64,000 nt of DNA from Symsagittifera roscoffensis. Lineage: Eukaryota; Xenacoelomorpha; Acoela; Convolutidae. A model generated the notes under the pieces. It saw only the letters and a program-made list of their open reading frames with translations, was not told where the DNA came from and made no database searches. The stretch lies in assembly GCF_963678635.1 (NCBI RefSeq), contig NC_087070.1, positions 33,309,955 to 33,373,954 on the forward strand, written 5' to 3'. Positions 12,120 to 25,343 of the stretch are shown here, piece after piece. The first letter of the stretch is position 1, and the number at the start of each line of letters is the position of its first letter. The translations under genes were made by a program, and so were the position numbers.

Positions 12120-14398
12120 AGGTTCGAATCATGAGTCGAACAGGGTCGAATCATGAGACGAACAGGGTCGAATCATGAGTCGAACAGTGTCGAATCATGA
12201 GCCGAACAGGGTCGAATCATGAGTCGAACAGGATCAAATCATGAGTCGAACAGGGTCGAATCATGAGTCGGACAGGGTTAAAAAAGTCAAACAGGGTCGA
12301 ATCATGAGTCGAACAGGTTCGAATCATGAGTCGAACAGGGCCGAATCATGAGACGAACAGGGTTTAATCATGAGTCGAACAGTGTCGAATCATGAGCCGA
12401 ACAGGGTCGAATCATGAGTCGGACAGAATCAAATCATGAGTCAAACAGGGTCGAATCAAGAGTCGAACAGTGTCGAATCATGGGTCGAACAGGGTCAAAT
12501 CATAGGTCGAACAGGGTTGAATTAGTCGAACAGGGTCAAATCATGAGTCGAACAGGGTCAAATCATGAGTCAAACAGGGTCGAATCATTAGTCGAACAGG
12601 ATTTAAAGAGTCAAAAAGGGTCGAATCATGAGTCGAACAGGGTCGAATCAGGAGTCGAATCATGAGTCGAACAGGGTCGAATCTTGAGTCGAACAGGTTC
12701 GAATCATGAGTCGAACAGGGTCGAATCATGAGACGAACAGGGTCGAATCATGAGTCGAACAGTGTCGAATCATGAGCCGAACAGGGTCGAATCATGAGTC
12801 GAACAGGATCAAATCATGAGTCGAACAGGGTCGAATCATGAGTCGGAAGGGGTTGAAAAAGTCAAACAGGGTCGAATCATGAGTCGAACAGGTTCGAATC
12901 ATGAGTCGAACAGGGCCGAATCATGAGACGAACAGGGTCGAATCATGAGTCGAACAGGGTCGAATCTTGAGTCGAACAGGTTCGACTCATGAGTCGAACA
13001 GGGTCGAATCATGAGACGAACAGGGTCGAATCATGAGTCGAACAGTGTCGAATCATGAGCCGAACAGGGTCGAATCATGAGTCGAACAGGATCAAATCAT
13101 GAGTCGAACAGGGTCGAATCATGAGTCGGACAGGGTTGAAAAAGTCAAACAGGGTCGAATCATGAGTCGAACAGGTTCGAATCATGAGTCGAACAGGGCC
13201 GAATCATGAGACGAACAGGGTCGAATCATGAGTCGAACAGTGTCGAATCATGAGCCGAACAGGGTCGAATCATGAGTCGGACAGGATCAAATCATGAGTC
13301 AAACAGGGTCGAATCAAGAGTCGAACAGTGTCGAATTATGGGTCGAACAGGGTCGAATCATAGGTCGAACAGGGTTGAATTAGTCGAACAGGGTCAAATC
13401 ATGAGTCGAACAGGGTCGAATCATGAGTCGAACAGGGTCGAATCATTAGTCGAACAGGATTTAAAGAGTCAAAAAGGGTCGAATCATGAGTCGAACAGGG
13501 TCGAATCAGGAGTCGAATCATGAGTCGAACAGGGTCGAATCTTGAGTCGAACAGGTTCGAATCATGAGTCGAACAGGGTCGAATCATGAGACGAACAGGG
13601 TCGAATCATGAGTCGAACAGTGTCGAATCATGAGCCGAACAGGGTCGAATCATGAGTCGAACAGGATCAAATCATGAGTCGAACAGAGTCGAATCATGAG
13701 TCGGACAGGGTTGAAAAAGTCAAACATGGTCGAATCATGAGTCGAACAGGTTCGAATCATTAGTCGAACAGGGCCGAATCATGAGACGAACAGGGTCGAA
13801 TCATGAGTCGAACAGGGTCGAATCTTGAGTCGAACAGGTTCGAATCATGAGTCGAACAGGGTCGAATCATGAGACGAACAGGGTCGAATCATGAGTCGAA
13901 CAGTGTCGAATCATGAGCCGATTAGGGTCGAATCATGAGTCGAACAGGATCAAATCATGAGTCGAACAGGGTCGAATCATGAGTCGGACAGGGTTGAAAA
14001 AGTCAAACAGGGTCGAATCATGAGTCGAACAGGTTCGAATCATGAGTCAAACAGGGCCGAATCATGAGACGAACAGGGTCGAATCATGAGTCGAACAGTG
14101 TCGAATCATGAGCCGAACAGGGTCGAATCATGAGTCGGACAGGATCAAATCATGAGTCAAACAGGGTCGAATCAAGAGTCGAACAGTGTCGAATCATGGG
14201 TCGAACAGGGTCGAATCATAGGTCGAACAGGGTTGAATTAGTCGAACAGGGTCAAATCATGAGTCGAACAGGGTCGAATCATGAGTCGAACAGGGTCGAA
14301 TCATTAGTCGAACAGGATTTATAGAGTCAAAAAGGGTCGAATCATGAGTCGAACAGGGTCGAATCAGGAGTCGAATCATGAGTCGAACAGGGTCGAAT
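12120..14398. repeat. 858-bp higher-order repeat, about 2.65 copies
   Basis: The phase point GAGTCGGACAG followed by GAGTCAAAC falls at 12,414, 13,272 and 14,130, exactly 858 bp apart. GTTAAAAAAG or GTTGAAAAAG near 12,278 and 13,136, and GGTTCGA near 12,121 and 12,979, keep the same offset. The length is 39 monomers, with four 3-base deletions balanced by one extra 12-base half. The third copy diverges near 14,399, where CTTGAG is replaced by CATGAG and ACACGG follows. The 62-83 codon open frames that recur at this spacing on both strands are repeat shadows. Confidence 0.9.
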
Positions 14399-15650
14399 CA
14401 TGAGTCGAACACGGTCGAATCATGAGTCGAACAGGGTCGAATCATGAGTCGAACAGTGTCGAATCATGAGCCGAACAGGGTCGAATCATGAGTCGGACAG
14501 GATCAAATCATGAGTCAAACAGGGTCGAATCATGATTGGAACAGGGTCGAATCATGAGTCGAACAGTGTCGAATCATGAGTCGAACAGGGTCGAATCATG
14601 AGTCGAACAGGGTTGAAAGAGTCAAACAGGGTCGAATCATGAGTCGAACAGGTTCGAATCATGAGTCGAAACATGTCGAATCATGAGACGAACAGGGTCG
14701 AATCATGAGTCGAACAGTGTCGAATCATGAGCCAAACAGGGTCGAATCATGAGTCGAACAGGATCAAATCATGAGTCGAAAAGGGTCGAATCATGAGTCG
14801 GACAGGATCAAATCATGAGTCAAACAGGGTCGAATCATGAGTCGAACAGTGTTGAATCATGAGTCGAACAGGGTCGAATCATGAGTCGAACAGGGTTGAA
14901 AGAGTCAAACAGGGTCGAATCATGAGTCGAACGGTGTCGAATCATGAGCCGAACGGGATCGAATCATGAGTCGAACAGTGTCGAATCATGAGTCGAACAG
15001 GGTCGAATCATGAGTCGAACAGGGTTGAAAGAGTCAAACAGGGTCGAATCATGAGTCGAAAATGGTCGAAGCATGAGTCGAACAGGGTCGAATCATGCGT
15101 CGAACAGTGTCGAATCATGAGTCGAACAGTGTCGAATCATGAGCCGAACAGGGTCGAATCATGAGTCGAACAGGGTCGAATCATGAGTCGAACAGGGTCG
15201 AATCATGGGTCGAACAGGGTCGAATCATGAGTCGAACAGGGTCGAATCATGAGTCGAACAGTGTCGAATCATGAGTCGAACAGGGTCGAATCATGAGTCG
15301 AACAGGGTTGAAAGAGTCAAACAGGGTTGAATCATGAGTCGAACAAGGTCGAATCATGAGTCGAACAGGGTCGAATCATGAGTCGAACAGGGTCGAATCA
15401 TGAGTCGAACAGTGTCGAATCATGAGCCGAACAGGGTCGAATCATGAGTCGAACAGGATCAAAACATGAGTCGAACAGGGTCGAATCATGAGTCGAACAG
15501 GGTCGAATCATGAGTCGAACAGGGTCGAATCATGAGTCGAACAGGGTCGAATCATGAGTCGAACAGGGTCGAATCATGAGTCGAACAGTGTCGAATCATG
15601 AGTCGAACAGGGTCGAATCATGAGTCGAACAGGGTTGAAAGAGTCAAACA
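14205..15650. repeat. 1.4-kb satellite block, copy 1 of a spaced duplication
   Basis: This block overlaps the end of the 858-bp array and is repeated about 2.31-2.32 kb downstream. Shared rare variants include GATTTATAGAG (about 14,317), CATGATTGG (about 14,531), GTCGAAACATG (about 14,667), GAAGCATGAG (about 15,071), CATGCGTCG (about 15,096), ACAAGGTC (about 15,343) and GATCAAAACATG (about 15,455). The offset shrinks from 2,323 to 2,313 bp along the block, so a few small indels separate the copies. Confidence 0.85.
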
Positions 15651-16540
15651 GGGTCGAATCAAGAGTCGAACAGTGTCGAATCATGGGTCGAACAGGGTCG
15701 AATCATAGGTCGAACAGGGTTGAATTAGTCGAACAGGGTCAAATCATGAGTCGAGCAGGGTCGAATCATGAGTCGAACAGTGTCGAATCATGAGTCGAAC
15801 AGGGTCGAATCATGAGTCGAACAGGGTTGAAAGAGTCAAACAGGGTTGAATCATGAGTCGAACAAGGTCGAATCATGAGTCGAACAGGGTCGAATCATGA
15901 GTCGAACAGGGTCGAATCATGAGTCCAACAGTGTCGAATCATGAGCCGAACAGGGTCGAATCATGAGTCGAACAGGATCAAAACATGAGTCGAACAGGGT
16001 CGAATCATGAGTCGAACAGGGTCGAATCATGAGTCGAACAGGGCCGAATCATGAGACGAACAGGGTCGAATCATGAGTCGAACAGTGTCGAATCATGAGC
16101 CGAACAGGGTCGAATCATGAGTCGGACAGGATCAATTCATGAGTCAAACAGGGTCGAATCAAGAGTCGAACAGTGTCGAATCATGGGTCGAACAGGGTCG
16201 AATCATAGGTCGAACAGGGTTGAATTAGTCGAACAGGGTCAAATCATGAGTCGAACAGGGTCGAATCATGAGTCGAACAGGGTCGAATCATTAGTCGAAC
16301 AGGATTTAAAGAGTCAAAAAGGGTCGAATCAAGAGTCGAACAGGGTCGAATCAGGAGTCGAATCATGAGTCGAACAGGGTCGAATCTTTAGTCGAACAGG
16401 TTCGAATCATGAGTCGAACAGGGTCGAATCATGAGACGAACAGGGTCGAATCATGAGTCGAACAGTGTCGAATCATGAGCCGAACAGGGTTGAATCATGA
16501 GTCGAACAGGATCAAATCATGAGTCGAACAGGGTCGAATC
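15651..16540. repeat. Recombinant segment between the 2.3-kb-spaced copies
   Basis: This part is a mosaic. It repeats the ACAAGGTC neighbourhood (about 15,863) and then, from about 16,117, copies the 858-bp HOR unit whose phase point lies at 12,414, including a GAATCTTTAG variant near 16,385. At about 16,540 it switches at CATAGGTCG into the copy of the 14.2-kb block. The switch looks like an unequal crossover between HOR copies. The open frame at 16,117-16,368 is the same repeat shadow as in the 858-bp array. Confidence 0.75.
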
Positions 16541-17950
16541 ATAGGTCGAACAGGGTTGAATTAGTCGAACAGGGTCAAATCATGAGTCGAACAGGGTCGA
16601 ATCATGAGTCGAACAGGGTCGAATCATTAGTCGAACAGGATTTATAGAGTCAAAAAGGGTCGAATCATGAGTCGAACAGGGTCGAATCAGGAGTCGAATC
16701 ATGAGTCGAACAGGGTCGAATCATGAGTCGAACACGGTCGAATCATGAGTCGAACAGGGTCGAATCATGAATCGAACAGTGTCGAATCATGAGCCGAACA
16801 GGGTCGAATCATGAGTCGGACAGGATCAAATCATGAGTCAAACAGGGTCGAATCATGATTGGAACAGGGTCGAATCATGAGTCGAACAGTGTCGAATCAT
16901 GAGTCGAACAGGGTCGAATCATGAGTCGAACAGGGTTGAAAGAGTCAAACAGGGTCGAATCATGAGTCGAACAGGTTCGAATCATGAGTCGAAACATGTC
17001 GAATCATGAGACGAACAGGGTCGAATCATGAGTCGAACGTTGTCGAATCATGAGCCAAACAGGGTCGAATCATGAGTCGAACAGGATCAAATCATGAGTC
17101 GAAAAGGGTCGAATCATGAGTCGGACAGGATCAAATCATGAGTCAAACAGGGTCGAATCATGAGTCGAACAGTGTTGAATCATGAGTCGAACAGGGTCAA
17201 ATCATGAGTCGAACAGGGTTGAAAGAGTCAAACAGGGTCGAATCATGAGTCGAACGGTGTCGAATCATGAGCCGAACGGGATCGAATCATGAGTCGAACA
17301 GTGTCGAATCATGAGTCGAACAGTGTCGAATCATGAGTCGAACAGGGTTGAAAGGGTCGAATCATGAGTCGAAAAGGGTCGAAGCATGAGTCGAACAGGG
17401 TCGAATCATGCGTCGAACAGTGTCGAATCATGAGTCGAACAGTGTCGAATCATGAGCCGAACAGGGTCGAATCATGAGTCGAACAGGGTCGAATCATGAG
17501 TCGAACAGGGTCGAATCATGAGTCGAACAGGGTCGAATCATGAGTCGAACAGGGTCGAATCATGAGTCGAACAGTGTCGAATCATGAGTCGAACAGGGTC
17601 GAATCATGAGTCGAACAGGGTTGAAAGAGTCAAACAGGGTTGAATCATGAGTCGAACAAGGTCGAATCATGAGTCGAACAGGGTCGAATCATGAGTCGAA
17701 CAGGGTCGAATCATGAGTCGAACAGTGTCGAATCATGAGCCGAACAGGGTCGAATCATGAGTCGAACAGGATCAAAACATGAGTCGAACAGGGTCGAATC
17801 ATGAGTCGAACAGGGTCGAATCATGAGTCGAACAGGGTCGAATCATGAGTCGAACAGGGTCCAATCATGAGTCGAACAGTGTCGAATCATGAGTCGAACA
17901 GGGTCGAATCATGAGTCGAACAGGGTTGAAAGAGTCAAACAGGGTCGAAT
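16525..17950. repeat. 1.4-kb satellite block, copy 2 of a spaced duplication
   Basis: This is the partner of the block at 14.2-15.65 kb. The same rare variants occur in the same order: GATTTATAGAG (about 16,640), CATGATTGG (about 16,854), GTCGAAACATG (about 16,991), GAAGCATGAG (about 17,384), CATGCGTCG (about 17,409), ACAAGGTC (about 17,657) and GATCAAAACATG (about 17,770). Differences include AACGTTGTC near 17,037 and loss of one repeat segment near 17,350. Confidence 0.85.
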
Positions 17951-20650
17951 CATGAGTCGAACAGGGTCGAATCATGAGTCGAACAGGGTCAAATCATGAG
18001 TCGAACAGGGTCGAATCATGAGTCGAACACGGTCGAATCATGAGTCGAACAGGGTCGAATCATGAGTCGAACAGGGTTGAAAGAGTCAAACAGGGTCGAA
18101 TCATGAGTCGAAAAGGGTCGAAGCATGAGTCGAACAGGGTCGAATCATGCGTCGAACAGTGTCGAATCATGAGTCGAACAGTGTCGAATCATGAGCCGAA
18201 CAGGGTCGAATCATGAGTCGAACAGGGTCGAATCATGAGTCGAACAGGGTCGAATCATGAGTCGAACAGGGTCGAATCGTGAGTCGAACAGTGTCGAATC
18301 ATGAGTCGAACAGGGTCGAATCATGAGTCGAACAGGGTTGAAAGAGTCAAACAGGGTTGAATCATGAGTCGAACAAGGTCGAATCATAAGTCGAACAGGG
18401 TCGAATCATGAGTCGAACAGGGTCGAATCATGAGTCGAACAGTGTCGAATCATGAGCCGAACAGGGTCGAATCATGAGTCGAACAGGATCAAAACATCAG
18501 TCGAACAGGGTCGAATCATGAATCGAACAGGGTCGAATCATGAGTCGAACAGGGTCGAATCATGAGTCGAACAGGGTCGAATCATGAGTCGAACAGTGTC
18601 GAATCATGAGTCGAACAGGGTCGAATCATGAGTCGAACAGGGTTGAAAGAGTCAAACAGGGTCGAATCATGAGTCGAACAGGGTCGAATCATGAGTCGAA
18701 CAGGGTCAAATCATGAGTCGAACAGGGTCGAATCATGAGTCGAACACGGTCGAATCATGAGTCGAACAGGGTCGAATCATGAGAAGAACAGGTTCAAATC
18801 ATGAGTCGAACAGGGTCGAATCATGAGTCGGAAGGATCAAATCATGAGTCGAACAGGGTCGAATCATGAGTCGAACAGTGTCGAATCATGAGTCGAACAG
18901 TGTCGAATCATGAGTCGAACAGGGTCGAATCATGAGTCGAACAGGGTTGAAAGAGTCAAACAGGGTCGAATCATGAGTCGAACGGGGTCGAATCATGAGT
19001 CGAACGGGGTCGAATCCTGAGTCGAACAGTGTCGAATCATGAGTCAAACAGGGTTGAAAGAGTCAAACAGGGTTGAAAGAGTCAAACAGGGTTGAATCAT
19101 GAGTCGAACAGGGTCGAATCTCGAGTCGAACAGGGTCGAATCATGAGTCGAACAGTGTCGAATCATGAGTCGAACAGTGTCGAATCATGAGTCGAACAGG
19201 GTTGAAAGAGTCAAACAGGGTCGAATCATGAGTCGAACGGGGTCGAATCATGAGTCGAACAGTGTCGAATCATGAGTCGAACAGGGTTGAAAGAGTCAAA
19301 CAGGGTTGAATCATGAGTCGAACAGGGTCGAATCATGAGTCAAACAGGTTCGAATCATGAGTCGAACAGTGTCGAATCATGAGTCGAACAGGGTCGAATC
19401 ATGAGTCAAACAGGGTTGAAAGAGTCAAACAGGGTCGAATCATGAGTCGAACAGGGTCGAATCATGAGTCGAACGGGGTCGAATCATGAGTCGAACAGTG
19501 TCGAATCATGAGTCGAACAGGGTCGAATCATGAGTCGAACAGGGTTGAAAGAGTCAAACAGGGTCGAATCATGAATCGAACAGGGTCGAATCATGAGTCG
19601 AACAGGGTCAAATCATGCGTCGAACAGGGTCGAATCATGAGTCGAACAGTGTCGAATCATGGGCCGAACAGGGTCGAATCATGAGTCGCACAGGATCAAA
19701 ACATGAGTCGAACAGGGACGAATCATGAGTCGAACAGGGTCGAATCATGAGTCGAACAGGGTCGAATCATGAGTCGAACAGGGTCGAATCATGAGTCGAC
19801 CAGTGTCGAATCATGAGTCGAACAGGGTCGAATCATGAGTCGAACAGGGTTGAAAGAGTCAAACAGGGTCGAATCATGAGTCGAACAGGGTCGAATCATG
19901 AGTCGAACAGGGTCAAATCATGAGTCGAACAGGGTCGAATCATGAGTCGAACACGGTCGAATCATGAGTCGAACAGGGTCGAATCATGAGAAGAACAGGT
20001 TCAAATCATGAGTCGAACAGGGTCGAATCATGAGTCGGACAGGATCAAATCATGAGTCGAACAGGGTTGAATCATGAGTCGAACAGTGTCGAATCATGAG
20101 TCGAACAGTGTCGAATCATGAGTCGAACAGGGTCGAATCATGAGTCGAACAGGGTTGAAAGAGTCAAACAGTGTCGAATCATGAGTCGAACGGGGTCGAA
20201 TCATGAGTCGAACGGGGTCGAATCATGAGTCGAACAGTGTCGAATCATGAGTCCAACAGGGTTGAAAGAGTCAAACAGGGTTGAATCATGAGTCGAACAG
20301 GGTCGAATCATGAGTCGAACAGGGTCGAGTCATGAGTCGAACAGTGTCGAATCATGAGTCGAACAGGGTCGAATCATGAGTCGAACAGGGTTGAAAGAGT
20401 CAAACAGGGTCGAATCATGAGTCGAACGGGGTCGAATCATGAGTCGAACAGTGTCGAATCATGAGTCGAACAGGGTTGAAAGAGTCAAAGAGGGTTGAAT
20501 CATGAGTCGAACAGGGTCAAATCATGAGTCAAACAGGGTCGAATCATGAGTCGAACAGTGTCGAATCATGAGTCGAACAGGATCGAATCATGAGTCGAAC
20601 AGGGTTGAAAGAGTCAAACAGGGTCGAATCATGAGTCGAACGGGGTCGAA
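17951..20650. repeat. Satellite with GAACGGGG and GAGAAGAAC variants
   Basis: This begins the central lineage. Short monomers GTTGAAAGAG followed by GTCAAAC recur every few monomers, GAACGGGGTC is common, and GAGAAGAACAGGTTC marks larger periods (about 18,782, 19,989 and 20,766). GAAGCATGAG at about 18,123 lies 739 bp after the copy at 17,384, showing another duplication across the zone edge. From here to about 40 kb I saw no composite of two consecutive 12-base halves (TCAGGAG). Nothing except satellite is seen. Confidence 0.85.
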
Positions 20651-22060
20651 TCATGAGTCGAACAGGGTCGAATCATGAGTCGAACAGGGTCAAATCATGA
20701 GTCGAACATGGTCGAATCATGAGTCGAACACGGTCGAATCATGAGTCGAACAGGGTCGAATCATGAGAAGAACAGGTTCAAATCATGAGTCGAACAGGGT
20801 CGAATCATGAGTCGGACAGGATCAAATCATGAGTCGAACAGGGTCGAATCATGAGTCGAACAGTGTCGAATCATGAGTCGAACAGGGTCGAATCATGAGT
20901 CGAACAGGGTTGAAAGAGTCAAACAGGGTCGAATCATGAGTCGAACGGGGTCTAATCATGAGTCGAACGGGGTCGAATCATGAGTCGAACAGTGTCGAAT
21001 CATGAGTCGAACAGGGTTGAAAGAGTCAAACAGGGTTGAATCATGAGTCGAACAGGGTCGAATCATGAGTCGAACAGGGTCGAATCATGAGTCGAACAGT
21101 GTCGAATCATGAGTCGAACAGTGTCGAATCATGAGTCGAACAGGGTTGAAAGAGTCAAACAGGGTCGAATCATGAGTCGGACGGGGTCGAATCATGAGTC
21201 GAACAGTGTCGAATCATGAGTCGAACAGGCTTGAAAGAGTCAAACAGGGTTGAATCATGAGTCGAACACGGTCGAATCATGAGTCAAACAGGGTCGAATC
21301 ATGAGTCGAACAGTGTCGAATCATGAGTCGAACAGGATCGAATCATGAGTCGAACAGGGTTGAAAGAGTCAAACAGGGTCGAATCATGAGTCGAACGGGG
21401 TCGAATCATGAGTCGAACAGGGTCGAATCATGAGTCGAACAGGGTCAAATCATGAGTCGAACATGGTCGAATCATGAGTCGAACACGGTCGAATCATGAG
21501 TCGAACAGGGTCGAATCATGAGAAGAACAGGTTCAAATCATGAGTCGAACAGGGTCGAATCATGAGTCGGACAGGATCAAATCATGAGTCGAACAGGGTC
21601 GAATCATGAGTCGAACAGTGTCGAATCATGAGTCGAACAGGGTCGAATCATGAGTCGAACAGGGTTGAAAGAGTCATCAGGGTCGAATCATGAGTCGAAC
21701 GGGGTCGAATCATGAGTCGAACGGGGTCGAATCATGAGTCGAACAGTGTCGAATCATGAGTCGAACAGGGTTGAAAGAGTCAAACAGGGTTGAATCATGA
21801 GTCGAACAGGGTCGAATCATGAGTCGAACAGGGTCGAATCATGAGTCGAACAGTGTCGAATCATGAGTCGAACAGTGTCGAATCATGAGTCGAACAGGGT
21901 TGAAAGAGTCAAACAGGGTCGAATCATGAGTCGAACGGGGTCGAATCATGAGTCGATTAGTGTCGAATCATGAGTCGAACAGGGTTGAAAGAGTCAAACA
22001 GGGTTGAATCATGAGTCGAACAGGGTCGAATCATGAGTCAAACAGGGTCGAATCATGAGT
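20651..22060. repeat. 755-bp higher-order repeat, two copies
   Basis: GAGAAGAACAGGTTC occurs at about 20,766 and 21,521, a 755-bp offset, and the order of GAACGGGG, GTTGAAAGAG and AACATGGTC monomers around it is the same in both copies. The previous marker, at about 19,989, is 777 bp away: one extra monomer. 755 equals 35 monomers minus five 3-base deletions, and I count five GTTGAAAG monomers in one unit. Confidence 0.85.
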
Positions 22061-23105
22061 CAAACAGTGTCGAATCATGAGTCGAACAGGGTCGAATCAT
22101 GAGTCAAACAGGGTTGAAAGAGTCAAACAGGGTCGAATCATGAGTCGAACAGGGTCGAATCACGAGTCGAACGGGGTCGAATCATGAGTCGAACAGTGTC
22201 GAATCATGAGTCGAACAGGGTCAAATCATGCGTCGAACAGGGTTGAAAGAGTCAAACAGGGTCGAATCATGAGTCGAACAGGGTTGAAAGAGTCAAACAG
22301 GGTCGAATCATGAGTCGAACAGGGTCGAATCATGAGTCGAACAGGGTCAAATCATGCGTCGAACAGGGTCGAATCATGAGTCGAACAGTGTCGAATCATG
22401 AGCCGAACAGGGTCGAATCATGAGTCGAACAGGATCAAAACATGAGTCGAACAGGGTCGAATCATGAGTCGAACAGGGTCGAATCATGAGTCGAACAGGG
22501 TAGAATCATGAGTCGACCAGTGTCGAATCATGAGTCGAACAGGGTCGAATCATGAGTCAAACAGGGTTGAATCATGAGTCGAACAGGGTCGAATCATGAG
22601 TCAAACAGGGTCGAATCATGAGTCAAACAGTGTCGAATCATGAGTCGAACAGGGTCGAATCATGAGTCAAACAGGGTTGAAAGAGTCAAACAGGGTCGAA
22701 TCATGAGTCGAACAGGGTCGAATCACGAGTCGAACGGGGTCGAATCATGAGTCGAACAGTGTCGAATCATGAGTCGAACAGGGTCGAATCATGAGTCGAA
22801 CAGGGTTGAAAGAGTCAAACAGGGTCGAATCATGAGTCGAACAGGGTCGAATCATGAGTCGAACAGGGTCAAATCATGCGTCGAACAGGGTCGAATCATG
22901 AGTCGAACAGTGTCGAATCATGAGCCGAACAGGGTCGAATCATGAGTCGAACAGGATCAAAACATGAGTCGAACAGGGTCGAATCATGAGTCGAACAGGG
23001 TCGAATCATGAGTCGAACAGGGTAGAATCATGAGTCGACCAGTGTCGAATCATGAGTCGAACAGGGTCGAATCATGAGTCGAACAGGGTTGAAAGAGTCA
23101 AACAG
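22061..23105. repeat. 522-bp tandem duplication
   Basis: GGGTAGAATC next to GTCGACCAG recurs at about 22,501 and 23,023, 522 bp apart. The preceding cluster of GAGTCAAAC monomers, the ATCACGAGTCG variant and CATGCGTCG recur at the same spacing. Copies differ by small indels near 22,240-22,280, where an extra GTTGAAAGAG appears in one copy. Confidence 0.8.
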
Positions 23106-25343
23106 GGTCGAATCATGAGTCGAACAGGGTCGAATCATGAGTCGAACAGGGTCAAATCATGAGTCGAACAGGGTCGAATCATGAGTCGAACACGGTCGAA
23201 TCATGAGACGAACAGGGTCGAATCATGAGAAGAACAGTTTCAAATCATGAGTCGAACAGGGTCGAATCATGAGTCGGACAGGATCAAATCATGAGTCGAA
23301 CAGGGTCGAATCATGAGTCGAACAGTGTCGAATCATGAGTCGAACAGTGTCGAATCATGAGTCGAAGAGGGTCGAATCATGAGTCGAACAGGGTTGAAAG
23401 AGTCAAACAGTGTCGAATCATGAGTCGAACGGGGTCGAATCATGAGTCGAACGGGGTCGAATCATGAGTCGAATAGTGTCGAATCATGAGTCGAACAGGG
23501 TTGAAAGAGTCAAACAGGGTTGAATCATGAGTCGAACAGGGTCGAATCATGAGTCGAACAGGGTCGAATCATGAGTCGAACAGTGTCGAATCATGAGTCG
23601 AACAGGGTCGAATCATGAGTCGAACAGGGTTGAAAGAGTCAAACAGGGTCGAATCATGAGTCGAACGGGGTCGAATCATGAGTCGAACAGTGTCGAATCA
23701 TGAGTCGAACAGGGTTGAAAGAGTCAAACAGGGTTGAATCATGAGTCGAACAGGGTCAAATCATGAGTCAAACAGGGTCGAATCATGAGTCGAACAGTTT
23801 CGAATCATGAGTCGAACAGGATCGAATCATGAGTCGAACAGGGTTGAAAGAGTCAAACAGGGTCGAATCATGAGTCGAACGGGGTCGAATCATGAGTCGA
23901 ACGGGATCGAATTATGAGTCGAACAGTGTCGAATCATGAGTCGAACAGGGTCGAATCATGAGTCGAACAGGGTTGAAAGAGTCAAACAGGGTCGAATCAT
24001 GAGTCGAACGGGGTCGAATCATGAGTCGAACGGGGTCGAATTATGAGTCGAACAGTGTCGAATCATGAGTCGAACAGGGTCGAATCATGAGTCGAACAGG
24101 GTCGAAACGTGAGTCGAACACGGTCGAATCATGAGTCGAACAGGGTCGAATCATGAGAAGAACAGGTTCAAATCATGAGTCGAACAGGGTCGAATCATGA
24201 GTCGAACAGGGTCGAATCATGAGTCAGACAGGATCAAATCATGAGTCGAACAGGGTCGAATCATGAGTCGAACAGTGTCGAATCATGAGTCGAACAGTCT
24301 CGAATCATGAGTCGAACAGGGTCGAATCATGAGTCGAACAGGGTTGAAAGAGTCAAACAGGGTCGAATCATGAGTCGAACTGGGTCGAATCATGAGTCGA
24401 ACGGGGTCGAATCATGAGTCGAACAGTGTCGAATCATGAGTCGAACAGGGTTGAAAGAGTCAAACAGGGTTGAATCATGAGTCGAACAGGGTCGAATCAT
24501 GAGTCGAACAGGGTCGAATCATGAGTCGAACAGTGTCGAATCATGAGTCGAACAGGGTCGAATCATGAGTCGAACAGGGTTGAAAGAGTCAAACAGGGTC
24601 GAGTCATGAGTCGAACGGGGTCGAATCATGAGTCGAACAGTGTCGAATCATGAGTCGAACAGGGTTGAAAGAGTCAAACAGGGTTGAATCATGAGTCGAA
24701 CAGGGTCAAATCATGAGTCAAACAGGGTCGAATTATGAGTCGAACAGTGTCGAATCATGAGTCGAACAGGATCGAATCATGAGTCGAACAGGGTTGAAAG
24801 AGTCAAACAGGGTCGAATCATGAGTCGAACGGGGTCGAATCATGAGTCGAACGGGGTCGAATCATGAGTCTTGTTGAATCATGAGTCGAACAGGGTCGAA
24901 TCATGAGTCGAACAGGGGTGAAAGAGTCAAACAGGGTCGAATCATGAGTTGAACAGGGTCGAATCATGAGTCGAACAGGGTCGAATCATGCGTCGAACAG
25001 TGTCGAATCATGAGTCGAACAGTGTCGAATCATGAGCCGAACAGGGTCGAATCATGAGTCGAACAGGGTCGAATCATGAGTCGAACAGGGTCGAATCATG
25101 AGTCGAACAGGGTCGAATCATGAGTCGAACAGGGTCGAATCATGAGTCGAACAGTGTCGAATCATGAGTCGAACAGGGTCGAATCATGAGTCGAACAGGG
25201 TTGAAAGAGTCAAACAGGGTTGAATCATGAGTCGAACAGGGTCGAATCATGAGTCGAACAGGATCAAATCATGAGTCGAACAGGGTCGAATCATGAGTCG
25301 AACAGTGTCGAATCATGAGCCGAACAGGGTCGAATCATGAGTC
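23106..25343. repeat. Satellite with a 928-bp repeat and a deletion scar
   Basis: GAGAAGAAC markers lie at about 23,228 and 24,156 (928 bp apart) with similar surrounding order of GAACGGGG, GTTGAAAGAG and GGTTGAATC monomers. Near 24,868 the register breaks at GAGTCTTGTTGAATC, where part of a monomer is missing and an extra T is present. No gene or mobile element is seen. Confidence 0.8.
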
